This document shows, one piece after another, positions 29,182 to 38,218 of a stretch of DNA of 43,725 nucleotides. Position 1 is the stretch's first letter; each line of letters starts with the position of its first letter. Origin of the DNA: Mycolicibacterium chubuense (GTDB lineage: Bacteria; Actinomycetota; Actinomycetes; Mycobacteriales; Mycobacteriaceae). The notes under the pieces were generated by a model. The model had not been told where the DNA came from. It searched no databases and was given only the letters and a program-made list of their open reading frames with translations. The stretch is taken from assembly GCF_001044255.1 (NCBI RefSeq), contig NZ_JYNX01000056.1:50972-94696 (forward strand). The letters run 5' to 3'. The position numbers and the translations under genes were made by a program.

Positions 29182-29210
29182 AGTATGCCTCAGATCCCGG
29201 CGTGCTCCAA
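29182..29210 (-). promoter_or_regulatory. Putative housekeeping (SigA) promoter of the S10 operon
   Basis: On the minus strand TTGGAG (29210-29205), a 17-base spacer and CATACT (29187-29182). The geometry is that of a SigA promoter, with start near 29175 and a leader of about 183 bases to rpsJ. It is the best such match I saw in the 28993-29337 gap. Confidence 0.6.
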
Positions 29211-29337
29211 ATCCCTGGTGGAAGGCTCTTCGGCTGGTGCAGTCCGCGTCGTGGAGCACCACGCGTCCCACATAGTCACCTTTCGGTGGGGTTCACTCGC
29301 ACTCTATGTACAGAACGTGAAGAGGTGGGGCCTGCGA

Positions 29338-30924
29338 CTACTTCAGCCCCGCCCAGAACGCGCACTGATGCTCGTCGGCGAAGGAGTCGATCATCCGGCT
29401 GCCGTCGGGTTGCAGGGACATGACCTGGTTGCCGTCGCCGAACGCGTCCCACTGCGGCCGGCCGTCGATGTCGGGCGACGCCGACTTCACGAACGACGAC
29501 CAGTAGTCGATCATCTCGTCGGAGAGTTTCTGCTGCGCCGGGTCCAGGGGCAGCGCTCCCCCGACGTCGAACAGGTACCGCAACTCCAGCGAGTGGCTGG
29601 CGCCGACCGGGAACGGCAGGGTGCGCAGCGGCTCGGGCGCCGGCGCGGCGCGGTCGTTGAACTCGTAGAAGTAGACGGGACCGCCGGTGATCGCACGCGC
29701 CAGCCGGTCGCCGATGCAGGAGAACACCCCGTCGGTGACGGCCGCGGAGTAGGCCAGCGGGACGCTCGGGTAGGCGGCCAGGGGATAGCGTTGCGCCACT
29801 GCCGGCGCGTTGCGGCCGAAGGCGTCGGCCAGCAGTCGCGGGTAGTCCTGCGGCGTGTAGCGGACTCCCTCGCGGACGTACTGCATGCCGACGAACAGCG
29901 TGAACTCGTCGCGGGTGGTGCCCATCAGCACCGGCACCTGCTGGGCGTCGGCACTGCCAATGGTGCTCATGGGGTCGCGGGGCAGCGCGGCCGTGCCGGT
30001 CACCGGGCCGGTGAGCTCGTCGTCGCCGATGTTGTAGAACCACGCCGGCTCGCGCAGCTTGTCGGCGGGCAGCGCGCGCAGACAGCGGGCAGCCTGGGCC
30101 GGATCGGCGCACCCGCGGCCGGCCGCGTAGGCCAGGGAGCGGTCCTGGGCGACCGGCAATGCGGCCTGGGCCTGGCACGGCCCGCTCTGGATGATCGCGG
30201 CGGAGAACAGGCCGCGGGAGCCGGGTGCGACGAGGTGGTCGCACACCGACATGCCGCCCGCGGACTCCCCCGCGACCGTGACGCGGCCGGGGTCGCCGCC
30301 GAACGCGGAGATGTTGTCGCGGACCCAGCGCAACGCCGCCTGCTGGTCGGCCAGGCCGTAGTTGCCGACCTGACCGGGCGCCCCGAGGGCCGGATGGGCC
30401 AGGAAGCCCAGCGCGCCGAGGCGGTAGTTGATGGTGACGACGACGATGTCGCCGCGCGCGGCCAGCCGCCGGGCGTCGTAGATCCTGCCGCTGCCGTTGA
30501 CGAAGGCCCCGCCGTGGATCCACACCATCACCGGGCGTGGCTTCGCCGACGCGGCCGTCGGGGTCCACACGTTGAGACTGAGGCAGTCCTCGTCGGTCTG
30601 GCGGCCGAGTTCGATGTCCCCGCTGAGGCTCTGCATGCATCGCGGCCCGAACGTCGTCGCATCGCGCACGCCCGGCCACGGCGCGGCGGGCTGCGGATCG
30701 GCGAACCGGAGGGGCCCGACAGGCGGTGCGGCATAAGGGATTCCGGCGAACAGCCGATGATCCTGGGCGACCACGCCGCGCAGCGTCCCCGTCGTGATCT
30801 GCGCCAGCGCCGGGTCGGCCGGTGGCGGCGGGGGCGACTCACCACGTCCACCGGCGCATCCGGCGACCAGTGCGACGGCGAACCAGACGCACAGCACCCG
30901 GCGAAGAACCGTTGCGGGCGTCAC
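29338..30924 (-). CDS. Carboxylesterase type B family lipoprotein
   Basis: A 528-residue alpha/beta hydrolase of the carboxylesterase/para-nitrobenzyl esterase family, anchored as a lipoprotein. The signal peptide ends in the lipobox VAGC. The oxyanion-hole motif MVWIHGGAFVNGSG and the nucleophile elbow GESAGG are present, and the aromatic GFLAHPALG region is typical. It would cleave carboxylic esters at the envelope. The GTG at 30924 is chosen because it gives the signal peptide. It is divergent from the P450 gene with about 100 bases between starts. It is not the usual neighbour of the S10 operon known to me in M. tuberculosis, so it may be a species-specific feature. Confidence 0.9.
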   Translation of the reverse strand: MTPATVLRRVLCVWFAVALVAGCAGGRGESPPPPPADPALAQITTGTLRGVVAQDHRLFAGIPYAAPPVGPLRFADPQPAAPWPGVRDATTFGPRCMQSLSGDIELGRQTDEDCLSLNVWTPTAASAKPRPVMVWIHGGAFVNGSGRIYDARRLAARGDIVVVTINYRLGALGFLAHPALGAPGQVGNYGLADQQAALRWVRDNISAFGGDPGRVTVAGESAGGMSVCDHLVAPGSRGLFSAAIIQSGPCQAQAALPVAQDRSLAYAAGRGCADPAQAARCLRALPADKLREPAWFYNIGDDELTGPVTGTAALPRDPMSTIGSADAQQVPVLMGTTRDEFTLFVGMQYVREGVRYTPQDYPRLLADAFGRNAPAVAQRYPLAAYPSVPLAYSAAVTDGVFSCIGDRLARAITGGPVYFYEFNDRAAPAPEPLRTLPFPVGASHSLELRYLFDVGGALPLDPAQQKLSDEMIDYWSSFVKSASPDIDGRPQWDAFGDGNQVMSLQPDGSRMIDSFADEHQCAFWAGLK

Positions 30925-30980
30925 GAGATCCGAGCTTAGCCGTGTCGCCGAAGTGCTTCCGCTACGTGGCGCCCGTCACA

Positions 30981-31008
30981 TAAGATGGTGGGAGTTGACA
31001 CGCGTCAA
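30981..31008 (+). promoter_or_regulatory. Putative P450 promoter with an operator-like inverted repeat
   Basis: TAAGAT (30981-30986) is a plausible -10 hexamer; its -35 is weak. Just after the expected start, TTGAC (30995-30999), ACGC and GTCAA (31004-31008) form an inverted repeat with 5-bp arms, a likely repressor site. The element lies 20-50 bases before the P450 ATG at 31029. The regulator cannot be named. Confidence 0.42.
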
Positions 31009-31028
31009 GTACCTCGGAGGAGAACTTC

Positions 31029-32279
31029 ATGACCCCACGCACGATGGACGACGCCGCCAAAGTCCTGGCCGACCCCACGGCATATGCCGACGACGCCCGA
31101 CTGCACGCAGCACTCGCCCATCTGCGGGCCAACGAGCCCGTCGCGTGGGTGGACAACCCGCCGTACCGTCCGTTCTGGGCGATCACCAAGCACGCCGACA
31201 TCATGGCCATCGAACGGGCCAACGACCTGTTCCTGTCCGAGCCGCGCCCGCTGCTGGCGACGGCGGCCGCCGACGACTACATGGCCGCCCAGATGGAGGC
31301 CGGCATGGGCATCCGCACGCTGATCCACATGGACGATCCGCACCACCGCAAGGTGCGCGCGATCGGCGCCGACTGGTTCCGCCCGAAAGCGATGCGGGAC
31401 TTGAAGATTCGCGTCGACGAACTGGCCAAGCGCTACGTCGACCGGATGCGGGACATCGGCCCCGAGTGCGACTTCGTCACCGACATCGCGGTGCAGTTCC
31501 CCCTCTACGTGATCATGTCGCTGCTGGGGCTGCCCGAGGAGGACTACGGGCGCATGCACTCGCTGACCCAGGAGATGTTCGGCGGCGACGACGACGAGTA
31601 CAAGCGCGGGGTCAGCCCGGAAGACCAGATGGCGGTGCTGCTGGACTTCTTCGCCTATTTCGCCAAGCTGACCGCGTCGCGCCGGGAGAACCCGACCGAC
31701 GATCTGGCCTCGGCGATCGCCAACGGCAAGATCGACGGTGAGCCGATGTCGGACATCGACACCGCGTCGTACTACGTGATCGTCGCCAGCGCCGGCCATG
31801 ACACCACCAAGGACGCGATCTCCGGCGGCCTGCTCGCGCTGATCGAGAACCAGGACGAGCTGGCCCGGCTGCGCGACAACCTCGACCTGATGCCGACCGC
31901 GGTCGAGGAGATGATCCGCTGGACCACCCCGGTCAAGGAGTTCATGCGCACCGCGGCCGAGGACACCACGGTGCGCGGGGTGCCCATCGCCAAAGGCGAG
32001 AACGTCTACCTGGCGTACGTGTCAGGCAACCGCGACGAGGAGATCTTCGACGAACCGTTCCGCTTCGACATCGCCCGTGACCCCAACCGGCATGTGTCGT
32101 TCGGTTACGGCGTGCACTTCTGCCTCGGCGCGGCGCTGGCCCGGATGGAGATGAACAGCCTCTTCACCGAGTTGGTGCCGCGGCTCGAGTCGATCGAGCT
32201 GGCCGGCGAACCCGAGCTGGCCGCCACCACGTTCGTCGGCGGTCTCAAGCACCTGCCGATCCGCTACTCGCTGCGCTGA
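31029..32279 (+). CDS. Cytochrome P450
   Basis: A 416-residue soluble bacterial class I P450. The heme-binding loop FGYGVHFCLGAALAR contains C365 as the iron ligand. The I-helix oxygen-activation motif is ASAGHDTT, and the K-helix ExxR is EEMIR. It would hydroxylate a hydrophobic substrate using a separate ferredoxin and reductase, neither of which is encoded here. The ATG at 31029 has GGAGGAG upstream. The last 35 bases overlap the convergent TetR gene. The sequence resembles the mycobacterial P450s acting on lipids or terpenes, but I do not assign a CYP family. An upstream inverted repeat suggests specific regulation. Confidence 0.95.
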   Translation: MTPRTMDDAAKVLADPTAYADDARLHAALAHLRANEPVAWVDNPPYRPFWAITKHADIMAIERANDLFLSEPRPLLATAAADDYMAAQMEAGMGIRTLIHMDDPHHRKVRAIGADWFRPKAMRDLKIRVDELAKRYVDRMRDIGPECDFVTDIAVQFPLYVIMSLLGLPEEDYGRMHSLTQEMFGGDDDEYKRGVSPEDQMAVLLDFFAYFAKLTASRRENPTDDLASAIANGKIDGEPMSDIDTASYYVIVASAGHDTTKDAISGGLLALIENQDELARLRDNLDLMPTAVEEMIRWTTPVKEFMRTAAEDTTVRGVPIAKGENVYLAYVSGNRDEEIFDEPFRFDIARDPNRHVSFGYGVHFCLGAALARMEMNSLFTELVPRLESIELAGEPELAATTFVGGLKHLPIRYSLR

Positions 32280-32871
32280 CCGCCAGGAAGCCGTCGACCG
32301 CGGCGACCGCCACGGCGCGGTAGTCGAAGTCGATCAGCGTGCTGAGCCTGCCGAACGCAAGCGGGCCGATCAGCAGAGCGAACGCAGTGGCCCGGTCCAC
32401 CGCCCCGAGTTCCGCGACAGCCTCGGGGCTGTCGAAGATCGCGTCGAAGGGCGCCGAGTATTGTTCGGCGATCCGCTCCCGCAGCGACCGGACCTGCGCG
32501 CCGCCCTGACCCGCGGACGGCACCGCCGCGATGTCCGGGCCGAGCGACAGCCACGCCATCGCGGTCAGTGTCGTCGGCACCTCGGCGATGGACGTGGCCC
32601 ATTCGCCGACGATCGCGATGAGCCGCTCGCGCAGGGTGCCCGACTCCGGCGGCATCGGCGGCGGCGGAATCAGGCTCATGAACGCCGCTGCCACAAGATC
32701 ATTCGCGCTCGGGAAGTGGCGGTAGAGGGTGGCGCGCGCGACGTTGGCCTGCCGGGTGACCGCGTCGATGGTCACCGCGCCGGGGCCGCCGGCCCTCAGC
32801 AGCGCCGTTGCCGCGTCGAGCAGACGGGCGCGGGACCGGGCCGGCCTCGGGTCGCCACTGGCGGCCGTCAT
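32245..32871 (-). CDS. TetR-family transcriptional regulator
   Basis: A 208-residue TetR-family repressor. The N-terminal HTH domain is at about residues 10-55 (ARLLDAATALLRAGGPGAVT, then VTRQANVARATLYRHFPSAN). The C-terminal ligand-binding helices follow. The ATG at 32871 is supported by GGTGGAGGAAACC upstream. A longer start to 32889 is possible. It is divergent from the MFS gene, and the 90-base intergenic region holds two palindromes fitting TetR operators (32903-32937). It probably represses itself and the exporter. Its 3' end overlaps the P450 gene. Confidence 0.9.
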   Translation of the reverse strand: MTAASGDPRPARSRARLLDAATALLRAGGPGAVTIDAVTRQANVARATLYRHFPSANDLVAAAFMSLIPPPPMPPESGTLRERLIAIVGEWATSIAEVPTTLTAMAWLSLGPDIAAVPSAGQGGAQVRSLRERIAEQYSAPFDAIFDSPEAVAELGAVDRATAFALLIGPLAFGRLSTLIDFDYRAVAVAAVDGFLAVSAASSGSAGA

Positions 32872-32902
32872 GGTTTCCTCCACCTCCACAGCGGGAAGAA
32901 CA

Positions 32903-32937
32903 AGACTATCGGTCTCCCAACGAGACTGTTAGTCTCG
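32903..32937. promoter_or_regulatory. TetR operator palindromes between tetR and the MFS gene
   Basis: Two inverted repeats. 32903-32915 is AGAC-TATCG-GTCT. 32921-32937 is CGAGACT-GTT-AGTCTCG, a perfect 7-bp palindrome with a 3-base spacer. They lie midway between the divergent starts (32871 and 32962), the classical place for operators of a TetR-type repressor next to an exporter. The motif shares 12 bases with a site upstream of secY (9205-9216). Confidence 0.7.
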
Positions 32938-32961
32938 AAAGTCTCCGGCGAGAGAGAGCCC

Positions 32962-34518
32962 ATGGCCGACACCCTCACGCAGTCAGATCAGGATATCGAC
33001 GCCGAGATCGCCCGCCTGTCACCACGCGCACGTCGCTGGCTGCTGGCGGTCGCGAGCGTCGACGTGCTGATGGTCATCTCGTCGATGGTCGCCCTCAACG
33101 CGGCCCTGCCCGACATCGCGGTCCAGACGTCGGCGACGCAGAGCCAACTCACCTGGATCGTGGACGGCTACACGCTGGCGCTGGCCTGCCTGTTGCTGCC
33201 CGCCGGCGCGCTCGGGGACCGCTACGGCCGGCGCGGGGCGCTGCTGGTGGGGCTCGCGATCTTCGCGCTGGCCTCGGCGGCTCCGATCCTGCTGAACAGT
33301 CCGACCCAGCTGATCGCCGCCCGCGCCGTGGCGGGCGTCGGCGCGGCGTTCATCATGCCGGCGACCCTGTCCCTGCTCACGGCCGCGTTCGGCAAGGCCG
33401 AGCGCAACAAGGCCGTCGGTATCTGGGCCGGGGTCGCCGGATCGGGGGCGATCTTCGGTTTCCTCGGTACCGGCGTTCTGCTGCAGCACTTTTCGTGGCA
33501 GTCGATCTTCGTCGCGTTCGCCGCCGCGGCGCTGGTGATGTTCGCGCTCACCTGCACCATCGGCAGTTCACGCGACCAGACGCGCACCCCCATCGATTGG
33601 CTGGGCGCCGCACTGATCGGCACCGGGATCGCGGTGTTCGTGCTCGGGGTCGTGGAGGCGCCCGCCCGCGGCTGGACCGATCCCCTGGTGCTGGGCACCC
33701 TGGCCGGCGGCGTGGTGCTGACCGTCCTGTTCACCATCGTGCAGCTGCGGCGCCGCCACCCGCTGCTCGACGTGCGGCTGTTCCGTCGGCCGGATTTCGC
33801 CACCGGCGCCGTCGGGATCACGTTCCTGTTCATCGCCAACTTCGGCTTCTTCTTCATCGAGATGCAGTTCATGCAGCTGGTGATGGGCTACACCGCGCTG
33901 CAGACCGCGTTCGCGCTGTCCCCGCTGGCGGTCCCGGTGCTGATCCTCGGCGCCACCATGCACCTCTACCTCCCGAAGGTGGGCCTGCGGCTGTCGGTCA
34001 CCGTCGGCCTGCTGCTGATGGCCGTCGGACTGTTCTGCATGCGTTTCCTCGAGGTGGACGCCACGTTCCTCGATCTGATGTGGCCGATGCTGATCATCGC
34101 CGCCGGCATCGGATTGTGCACGGCCCCAACGACATCGGCGATCATGAACGCGGTGCCCGACGAGAAGCAGGGCGTCGCGTCGGCGGTCAACGACGCGACG
34201 CGGGAGGTCGGCGCCGCGGTCGGGATCGCCGTGGCGGGCTCGATTCTCGCCGCGTCCTACCGCAATTCGCTGACGCCGCAGGTCGCCGGCTTCGGCGAGC
34301 AGATCCGCCACACCGCCACCGATTCGCTGGCCTCGGCGCTCGCACTGGCCGAGCACCTGGGCCCGCAGGGCGGACCTCTGGCCGAGGTCGCGCGGGCGGC
34401 CTTCTTGCACGCCACCGATCAGGCGCTGCTGGTGCTGTCGATCCTGCTGGTCGTCGGCGCCGTGTTCGTCGCCGCCTGGGCGCCGGGCCGCGACGGCAGA
34501 CAGCTGTTCAGGCGATGA
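32962..34518 (+). CDS. MFS drug transporter, DHA2 (EmrB/QacA) family
   Basis: A 518-residue transporter with about 14 hydrophobic segments. Motif A after TM2 reads GALGDRYGRRGALLVG, and motif D1-like DVLMVISSMVALNAALPDIA in TM1 (family motif LD.TIVNVALP modified) supports a proton-driven exporter of DHA2. The ATG at 32962 has GAGAGAGAG upstream. Earlier in-frame codons back to 32461 lie in the TetR gene. The 3' end overlaps mftG by 11 bases. It is probably controlled by the divergent TetR regulator. The substrate is unknown. Confidence 0.92.
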   Translation: MADTLTQSDQDIDAEIARLSPRARRWLLAVASVDVLMVISSMVALNAALPDIAVQTSATQSQLTWIVDGYTLALACLLLPAGALGDRYGRRGALLVGLAIFALASAAPILLNSPTQLIAARAVAGVGAAFIMPATLSLLTAAFGKAERNKAVGIWAGVAGSGAIFGFLGTGVLLQHFSWQSIFVAFAAAALVMFALTCTIGSSRDQTRTPIDWLGAALIGTGIAVFVLGVVEAPARGWTDPLVLGTLAGGVVLTVLFTIVQLRRRHPLLDVRLFRRPDFATGAVGITFLFIANFGFFFIEMQFMQLVMGYTALQTAFALSPLAVPVLILGATMHLYLPKVGLRLSVTVGLLLMAVGLFCMRFLEVDATFLDLMWPMLIIAAGIGLCTAPTTSAIMNAVPDEKQGVASAVNDATREVGAAVGIAVAGSILAASYRNSLTPQVAGFGEQIRHTATDSLASALALAEHLGPQGGPLAEVARAAFLHATDQALLVLSILLVVGAVFVAAWAPGRDGRQLFRR

Positions 34519-35932
34519 ACTCCGCAGCCCGGTGCGCGGCCATCACGATCGTGGCATGCGGGCCGCGGCTGGGGATCGCCGGCAGCACCGACCCGTCGAC
34601 CACCCACAGCCCCTCCACGCCGCGCACCCGGCACCGGGTGTCCACGACGGCGCTCGCGTCGGTGTCCAGACCCATCCGTGCGCTGCCACACAGATGCTGC
34701 GATGTCGCCCAGGAGGGCTCTGATTGCACTGTGTCACCGGCGATTTCGTGGGCGATGGCGGTGCCGTCGCGCAGCAGGCGGACGTCGGCGGGCGCGCTGT
34801 CGTAGCGCTGCTCGATCACCGGGTCGCGGTCGGGATCGTCCGACGCGAGCGTGATCCGCCCTCGCGAAGCCGGCCGCATCAACGTCACCCCGAGGTGGGG
34901 CTGATCGGTCGGGTCGTCGCGACGGCCCGTGGTCATCGCGCCGAAGCCCGCCGTGTACGGCCGGATCTCCACCCCGTCGGCAGTGGTGAGCACGGCCTCC
35001 AGCGGCGGGACCCCATGGGTGGCCGGCCAGCTGACGGGGAGCACCCACTCCGGGTGGTCGACCGTGTCGACCCCCACCGGCAGATCGACCGCGACCGGCA
35101 CCCCGGCGGCGCGCAGCACGGCGGCGGGGCCGATGCCCGACAGCATCAGCAGATGCGCCGAGCCGATGGCCCCGGCGCACAGCACCACCCGATCGGCGCG
35201 CAGCGTGGCGAGCCCATCCGGTCCCACGACGTCCGCCCCGACCGCCCGGCGGCCGTCGAACCGGATCCGACCCACGCGGGTGTCGGTGAGCACCGTGAGG
35301 TTGGGCCGGTGCATCGCCGGTTCGAGGAACGCCCCACCGGGTCCGACCCGCGTGCCGCGGTCGATGTTCAGCGGCACCGCCCCGACCCCCGGCGGCACCG
35401 TCCGCTGCCGGGTCGAGCCGTTCAGGTCCTCGACCCACGCAAAGCCCGCTTCCCGGGCCGAGCGGACGAACGCCGCTGTACAGCCGTCGAATTCGGCAAC
35501 CCGGCGCACCGTGATGGGTCCCGCCGTACCGTGCGGCTCTCCCTCGAAGTCGAGGTCGCGCTCGATGGCCTTGAAGTGCGGCAACACGTCGGCCCAGGCC
35601 CACCCCGGCAAGGCCCACCCGTCGATGTCGGCGGGCAGCGCCCGGCAGAAGTATCCGCCGTTGATCGCCCCGGATCCGCCGACGACCGCGCCGCGCATGA
35701 TCTGCACCGAGCGGCGGGGATCCTCGGTGAGGACGGCGGTGTAGCGCCGCGCGACCGCGCTCGCCTGCCCCAGCGGCAGCCGCAGTCCGTCGGTGATCTG
35801 GTCGCGGACGCGCGGATCGGTGGGCGCGGGTCCCGATTCGACGACGATGACGTGGCAGCGCTCGTCGACGGAGAGCCGCTCCGCCAGGACGGATCCGGCG
35901 CTGCCGGCGCCGATGATCAGGACGTCAGCCAA
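34508..35932 (-). CDS. mftG: Mycofactocin-associated GMC-family oxidoreductase MftG
   Basis: A 474-residue flavoprotein of the GMC (glucose-methanol-choline) family. FAD-binding GAGSAGSVLAERLS is near the N-terminus, GGSGAINGGYFCRALP is the GMC motif, and DGSVLPAIPSRGPHATIVM is the C-terminal conserved block. MftG works in mycofactocin-dependent alcohol metabolism and is linked to reoxidation of reduced mycofactocin. It begins with a TTG (35932), six bases after the mftF stop, which may lower its translation. It is the last of seven mft genes, with its stop overlapping the convergent MFS gene by 11 bases. Function comes from family knowledge. Confidence 0.9.
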   Translation of the reverse strand: MADVLIIGAGSAGSVLAERLSVDERCHVIVVESGPAPTDPRVRDQITDGLRLPLGQASAVARRYTAVLTEDPRRSVQIMRGAVVGGSGAINGGYFCRALPADIDGWALPGWAWADVLPHFKAIERDLDFEGEPHGTAGPITVRRVAEFDGCTAAFVRSAREAGFAWVEDLNGSTRQRTVPPGVGAVPLNIDRGTRVGPGGAFLEPAMHRPNLTVLTDTRVGRIRFDGRRAVGADVVGPDGLATLRADRVVLCAGAIGSAHLLMLSGIGPAAVLRAAGVPVAVDLPVGVDTVDHPEWVLPVSWPATHGVPPLEAVLTTADGVEIRPYTAGFGAMTTGRRDDPTDQPHLGVTLMRPASRGRITLASDDPDRDPVIEQRYDSAPADVRLLRDGTAIAHEIAGDTVQSEPSWATSQHLCGSARMGLDTDASAVVDTRCRVRGVEGLWVVDGSVLPAIPSRGPHATIVMAAHRAAEFIA

Positions 35933-35938
35933 CGGGCC

Positions 35939-37354
35939 TCAGGTTCGGATCTGCGGCTTGAGCGCCCCGGCGTGGCGCTCCCGCACCACCCCGGTCCACA
36001 GCCCGAGTCCGTAGGCGATGTCGTCGAGACGCTTGAGCAGCAGGTAGGTGAGCACCCCGACCCGCTTGGTGTCGTCGTCGGCGCTGCCGTGGCTGCGGGT
36101 GGCCCAGTCGAACACCCCGTCGAGGACCGCGGCCACCAGCACCACCTGGCGGCACCGTCGTGAGAGCACCGCCGCGATCAGCGCCACCGGCCAGTAGTGC
36201 CGACAGATCGCCGACGCCAGCTGCAGCGCCGCCGACCACAGCCCCTGCGCGGCGACGACGGCGACCTCCAGGGGCTCGGTCTGCACGCTGGACAGCGACT
36301 TGGCGATCCGCCGGCCGGTGATCGCAGCGACCGCCGCCGACGCCAGATACCCGAAGCACGAGCCCAGCGCGACCAGCATCCAGACCACCAGCGTCCACCC
36401 CGAGATCACCAGCGGGGCGGTCTTGCCGGGATGGCGGATGGACAGCGGGGCTGCCGAACCCCCGTAGAAAGACTTGCGCGCGAACCATTTTCGGAGTTCG
36501 GTGCGATGGTCGTGGGCGACCAGCGCGATCGGCTCGTAGCGCAGCCGGGCACCGGCTTCGTTGAGCCGCCAGCACAGGTCGACGTCCTCCCCGGAGGTCA
36601 GGGTCTCGTCGAAGCCGCCGACCTCGATCAGCGCACTGCGCCGGCAGATGATGGCGGCGCTGGGCACGTAGGACACGGTGCCGAACGGCACCACCGGCGC
36701 CTCCCGGAGCCCGAGGTCCAGCGACGAGCGGACGGCCTCGTAGCGGGCCACCACACTGTCGGAGGGATGCAGCGCGACGATCCGCGGCGCGGCGAGCGCG
36801 ACGGCCGGATCACAGAAGTGGCCCAGCAACGCCTCGAGCCAGCCCCGGCGCGGCACGACGTCGGAGTCCAGGAACGCCACGAAGTCGGTGTCGCAGGCCG
36901 CCAGTCCGGCATTGCGCGCGGCGGCAGGGCCTCTGCTGCGCTCCAGCCGCAGGATCTTCAGGTCGCAGTGCACGTCCTGGAAGTCGGTGTCGCTGACCGG
37001 TGTCGCCGAGCCGTCGTCGACGACCACCACCCGCAGCCCGCGCAGCGCAGTGAGCAGCCGGGTGAGCCCAGTTGGGTTGTCCCGCACCGGGATCACGACC
37101 GTGACGTCACGGTGCGACGGCCCGCTCAACGGCCGCGGGTGGGCGACGGTGGCATCGAGCAGGGTGCGGGCCAGCTGTGCGCTGACCGCGTCGTGCACCT
37201 CGAGCCTGCCGCCGGTGAGCATCGTCTGCGCGGCCGGCGCCAGCCGCAGCAGGCGCGTCGGCGAACCGCCGAGCAGCGCGGCACCCTCCCCGAGGACGCG
37301 CACGCGTCGATCCACCTGGACGGCGAAGCCGTCGGGCAGGCGCGGCCCGCTCAC
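35939..37354 (-). CDS. mftF: Mycofactocin glycosyltransferase MftF
   Basis: A 471-residue GT2 glycosyltransferase. The N-terminal 60 residues ([20 protein letters not shown]) resemble a PqqD-like domain. The GT-A fold starts at about 85 ([20 protein letters not shown]) with the DXD motif in [17 protein letters not shown] and the ED of [12 protein letters not shown]. The C-terminal part has membrane-associated hydrophobic helices ([20 protein letters not shown] and following). MftF adds beta-1,4-glucose units to the mycofactocin core. It overlaps mftE by 4 bases and precedes mftG by 6. Confidence 0.94.
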   Translation of the reverse strand: MSGPRLPDGFAVQVDRRVRVLGEGAALLGGSPTRLLRLAPAAQTMLTGGRLEVHDAVSAQLARTLLDATVAHPRPLSGPSHRDVTVVIPVRDNPTGLTRLLTALRGLRVVVVDDGSATPVSDTDFQDVHCDLKILRLERSRGPAAARNAGLAACDTDFVAFLDSDVVPRRGWLEALLGHFCDPAVALAAPRIVALHPSDSVVARYEAVRSSLDLGLREAPVVPFGTVSYVPSAAIICRRSALIEVGGFDETLTSGEDVDLCWRLNEAGARLRYEPIALVAHDHRTELRKWFARKSFYGGSAAPLSIRHPGKTAPLVISGWTLVVWMLVALGSCFGYLASAAVAAITGRRIAKSLSSVQTEPLEVAVVAAQGLWSAALQLASAICRHYWPVALIAAVLSRRCRQVVLVAAVLDGVFDWATRSHGSADDDTKRVGVLTYLLLKRLDDIAYGLGLWTGVVRERHAGALKPQIRT

Positions 37355-38094
37355 CTCAACATCCCCTCGCGGTCAGGTGCCCACCGAGTGACGCGGCCCA
37401 GACACGCGTCGAGCATCTCAGCAAAGATCCTGCCCCCTTCTTCCGCCGTCGCCGTCGTGGGGTCCCCCAGGATCCCCAGCGAACTGACGGCGGCGACTCC
37501 CCCGCGGCGCAATTGTGGCATCAAGTCCGTCAGCGGCAAAAGGTTACCGGCCACCAGGAGGTCATCGCGCACGACGTGCGGCGAAATATGTAGCAATACA
37601 GAAGTTTCGGTGTGGCCCGCGTGCGCGTCGGCCTGCGCAGCGACGCAGGAGCACCAGCCCGCGTCGCGCCCCTCGTACCGCAGCAGCGTCACGGCCCGGC
37701 GCAGCGCCTCCACGTTGCCGCCGTGGCCGTTGACGAACACCACCCGCGACGCCCACCGGCACGCCGATCGCGCGAACTCGACGAGCAGTTCCGCCAGTGC
37801 CGGTGTGCCGATCGAGACGGTTCCGGCGAATCCCTCGTGCTCACCACTGGCGCCGTAACCGATTGCCGGAGCAACCATCCACGGGTCGGACGTCCGCTCA
37901 TGCAGCAGCGCCACGAGCGCATCGGCCACGGCGGTCGCGATGCGAGTGTCGGTGTCCAGCGGCAGATGAGGTCCGTGCTGCTCGGTGGAACCAACCGGGA
38001 CGACCAGCGCGGGCGACGAATTCTGCAGCTGCCTCGACGTTGAGTTCCCGAGCTCGCGGGGAAAAGCCACGCGAGCATGGTAGGCCGAATTCAC
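37351..38094 (-). CDS. mftE: Mycofactocin precursor peptide peptidase MftE
   Basis: A 247-residue creatininase-family metal-dependent amidohydrolase. Metal ligands are visible in [16 protein letters not shown] (E and H), NGHGGN and the [10 protein letters not shown] block. In the pathway it cuts the modified C-terminal dipeptide from MftA to release the Val-Tyr-derived AHDP. The start is GTG at 38094 (NSAYHARV), which fits the family N-terminus. A frame open to 38172 begins with unrelated residues. The Shine-Dalgarno is weak and a 7-bp hairpin (38101-38119) lies just upstream, so its translation may be specially controlled. The 124-base gap from mftD contrasts with the tight spacing elsewhere. 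Confidence 0.94.
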   Translation of the reverse strand: MNSAYHARVAFPRELGNSTSRQLQNSSPALVVPVGSTEQHGPHLPLDTDTRIATAVADALVALLHERTSDPWMVAPAIGYGASGEHEGFAGTVSIGTPALAELLVEFARSACRWASRVVFVNGHGGNVEALRRAVTLLRYEGRDAGWCSCVAAQADAHAGHTETSVLLHISPHVVRDDLLVAGNLLPLTDLMPQLRRGGVAAVSSLGILGDPTTATAEEGGRIFAEMLDACLGRVTRWAPDREGMLR

Positions 38095-38100
38095 CTGGTG

Positions 38101-38119
38101 TGCGCCAGTTGTTGGCGCA
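38101..38119 (-). other. Hairpin between mftD and mftE
   Basis: TGCGCCA (38101-38107), GTTGT and TGGCGCA (38113-38119) form a perfect 7-bp inverted repeat six bases upstream of the mftE GTG on the minus strand. It may be an RNA hairpin near the ribosome-binding region or a protein-binding palindrome of an internal promoter. No T tract follows, so it is not a standard terminator. Confidence 0.5.
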
Positions 38120-38218
38120 TGCGTGGCCGTTGATTTCCCGCAGTTCGTCACACCGGCGGACGACGGTTTCACGTCAGCCCCCTCTGCCCCGCACGTACCA
38201 GGCCCGAGGAAGCGGCGC

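Larger units (their letters stand above)
28993..29337 (-). other. S10 operon leader and upstream intergenic region
   Basis: A 345-base gap without a gene, between the carboxylesterase stop and rpsJ. From the rpsJ side it holds TAGGAG, then a short GGCCCT-CGA-AGGGCC hairpin (29017-29031), about 150 further leader bases in which I see no clear structure, and the promoter at 29182-29210. Bases 29211-29337 hold no feature I can assign. TGAACC occurs at 29290-29295 on the minus strand, without a matching CGT -10 element. Confidence 0.6.

Noticed and set aside
29290-29295. TGAACC on the minus strand upstream of rpsJ as a third SigL site
   Set aside because: At a 16-base spacing the -10 position reads ATGTGG, with no CGT, so it is not a SigL match. 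A SigA-type promoter lies nearby instead.
27991-30939. A 982-codon plus-strand open frame over rplC, rpsJ and the carboxylesterase
   Set aside because: It is a shadow of GC-rich minus-strand genes: low-complexity Arg/His/Val/Gly composition, no recognisable domain, and it lies across three recognised minus-strand genes.
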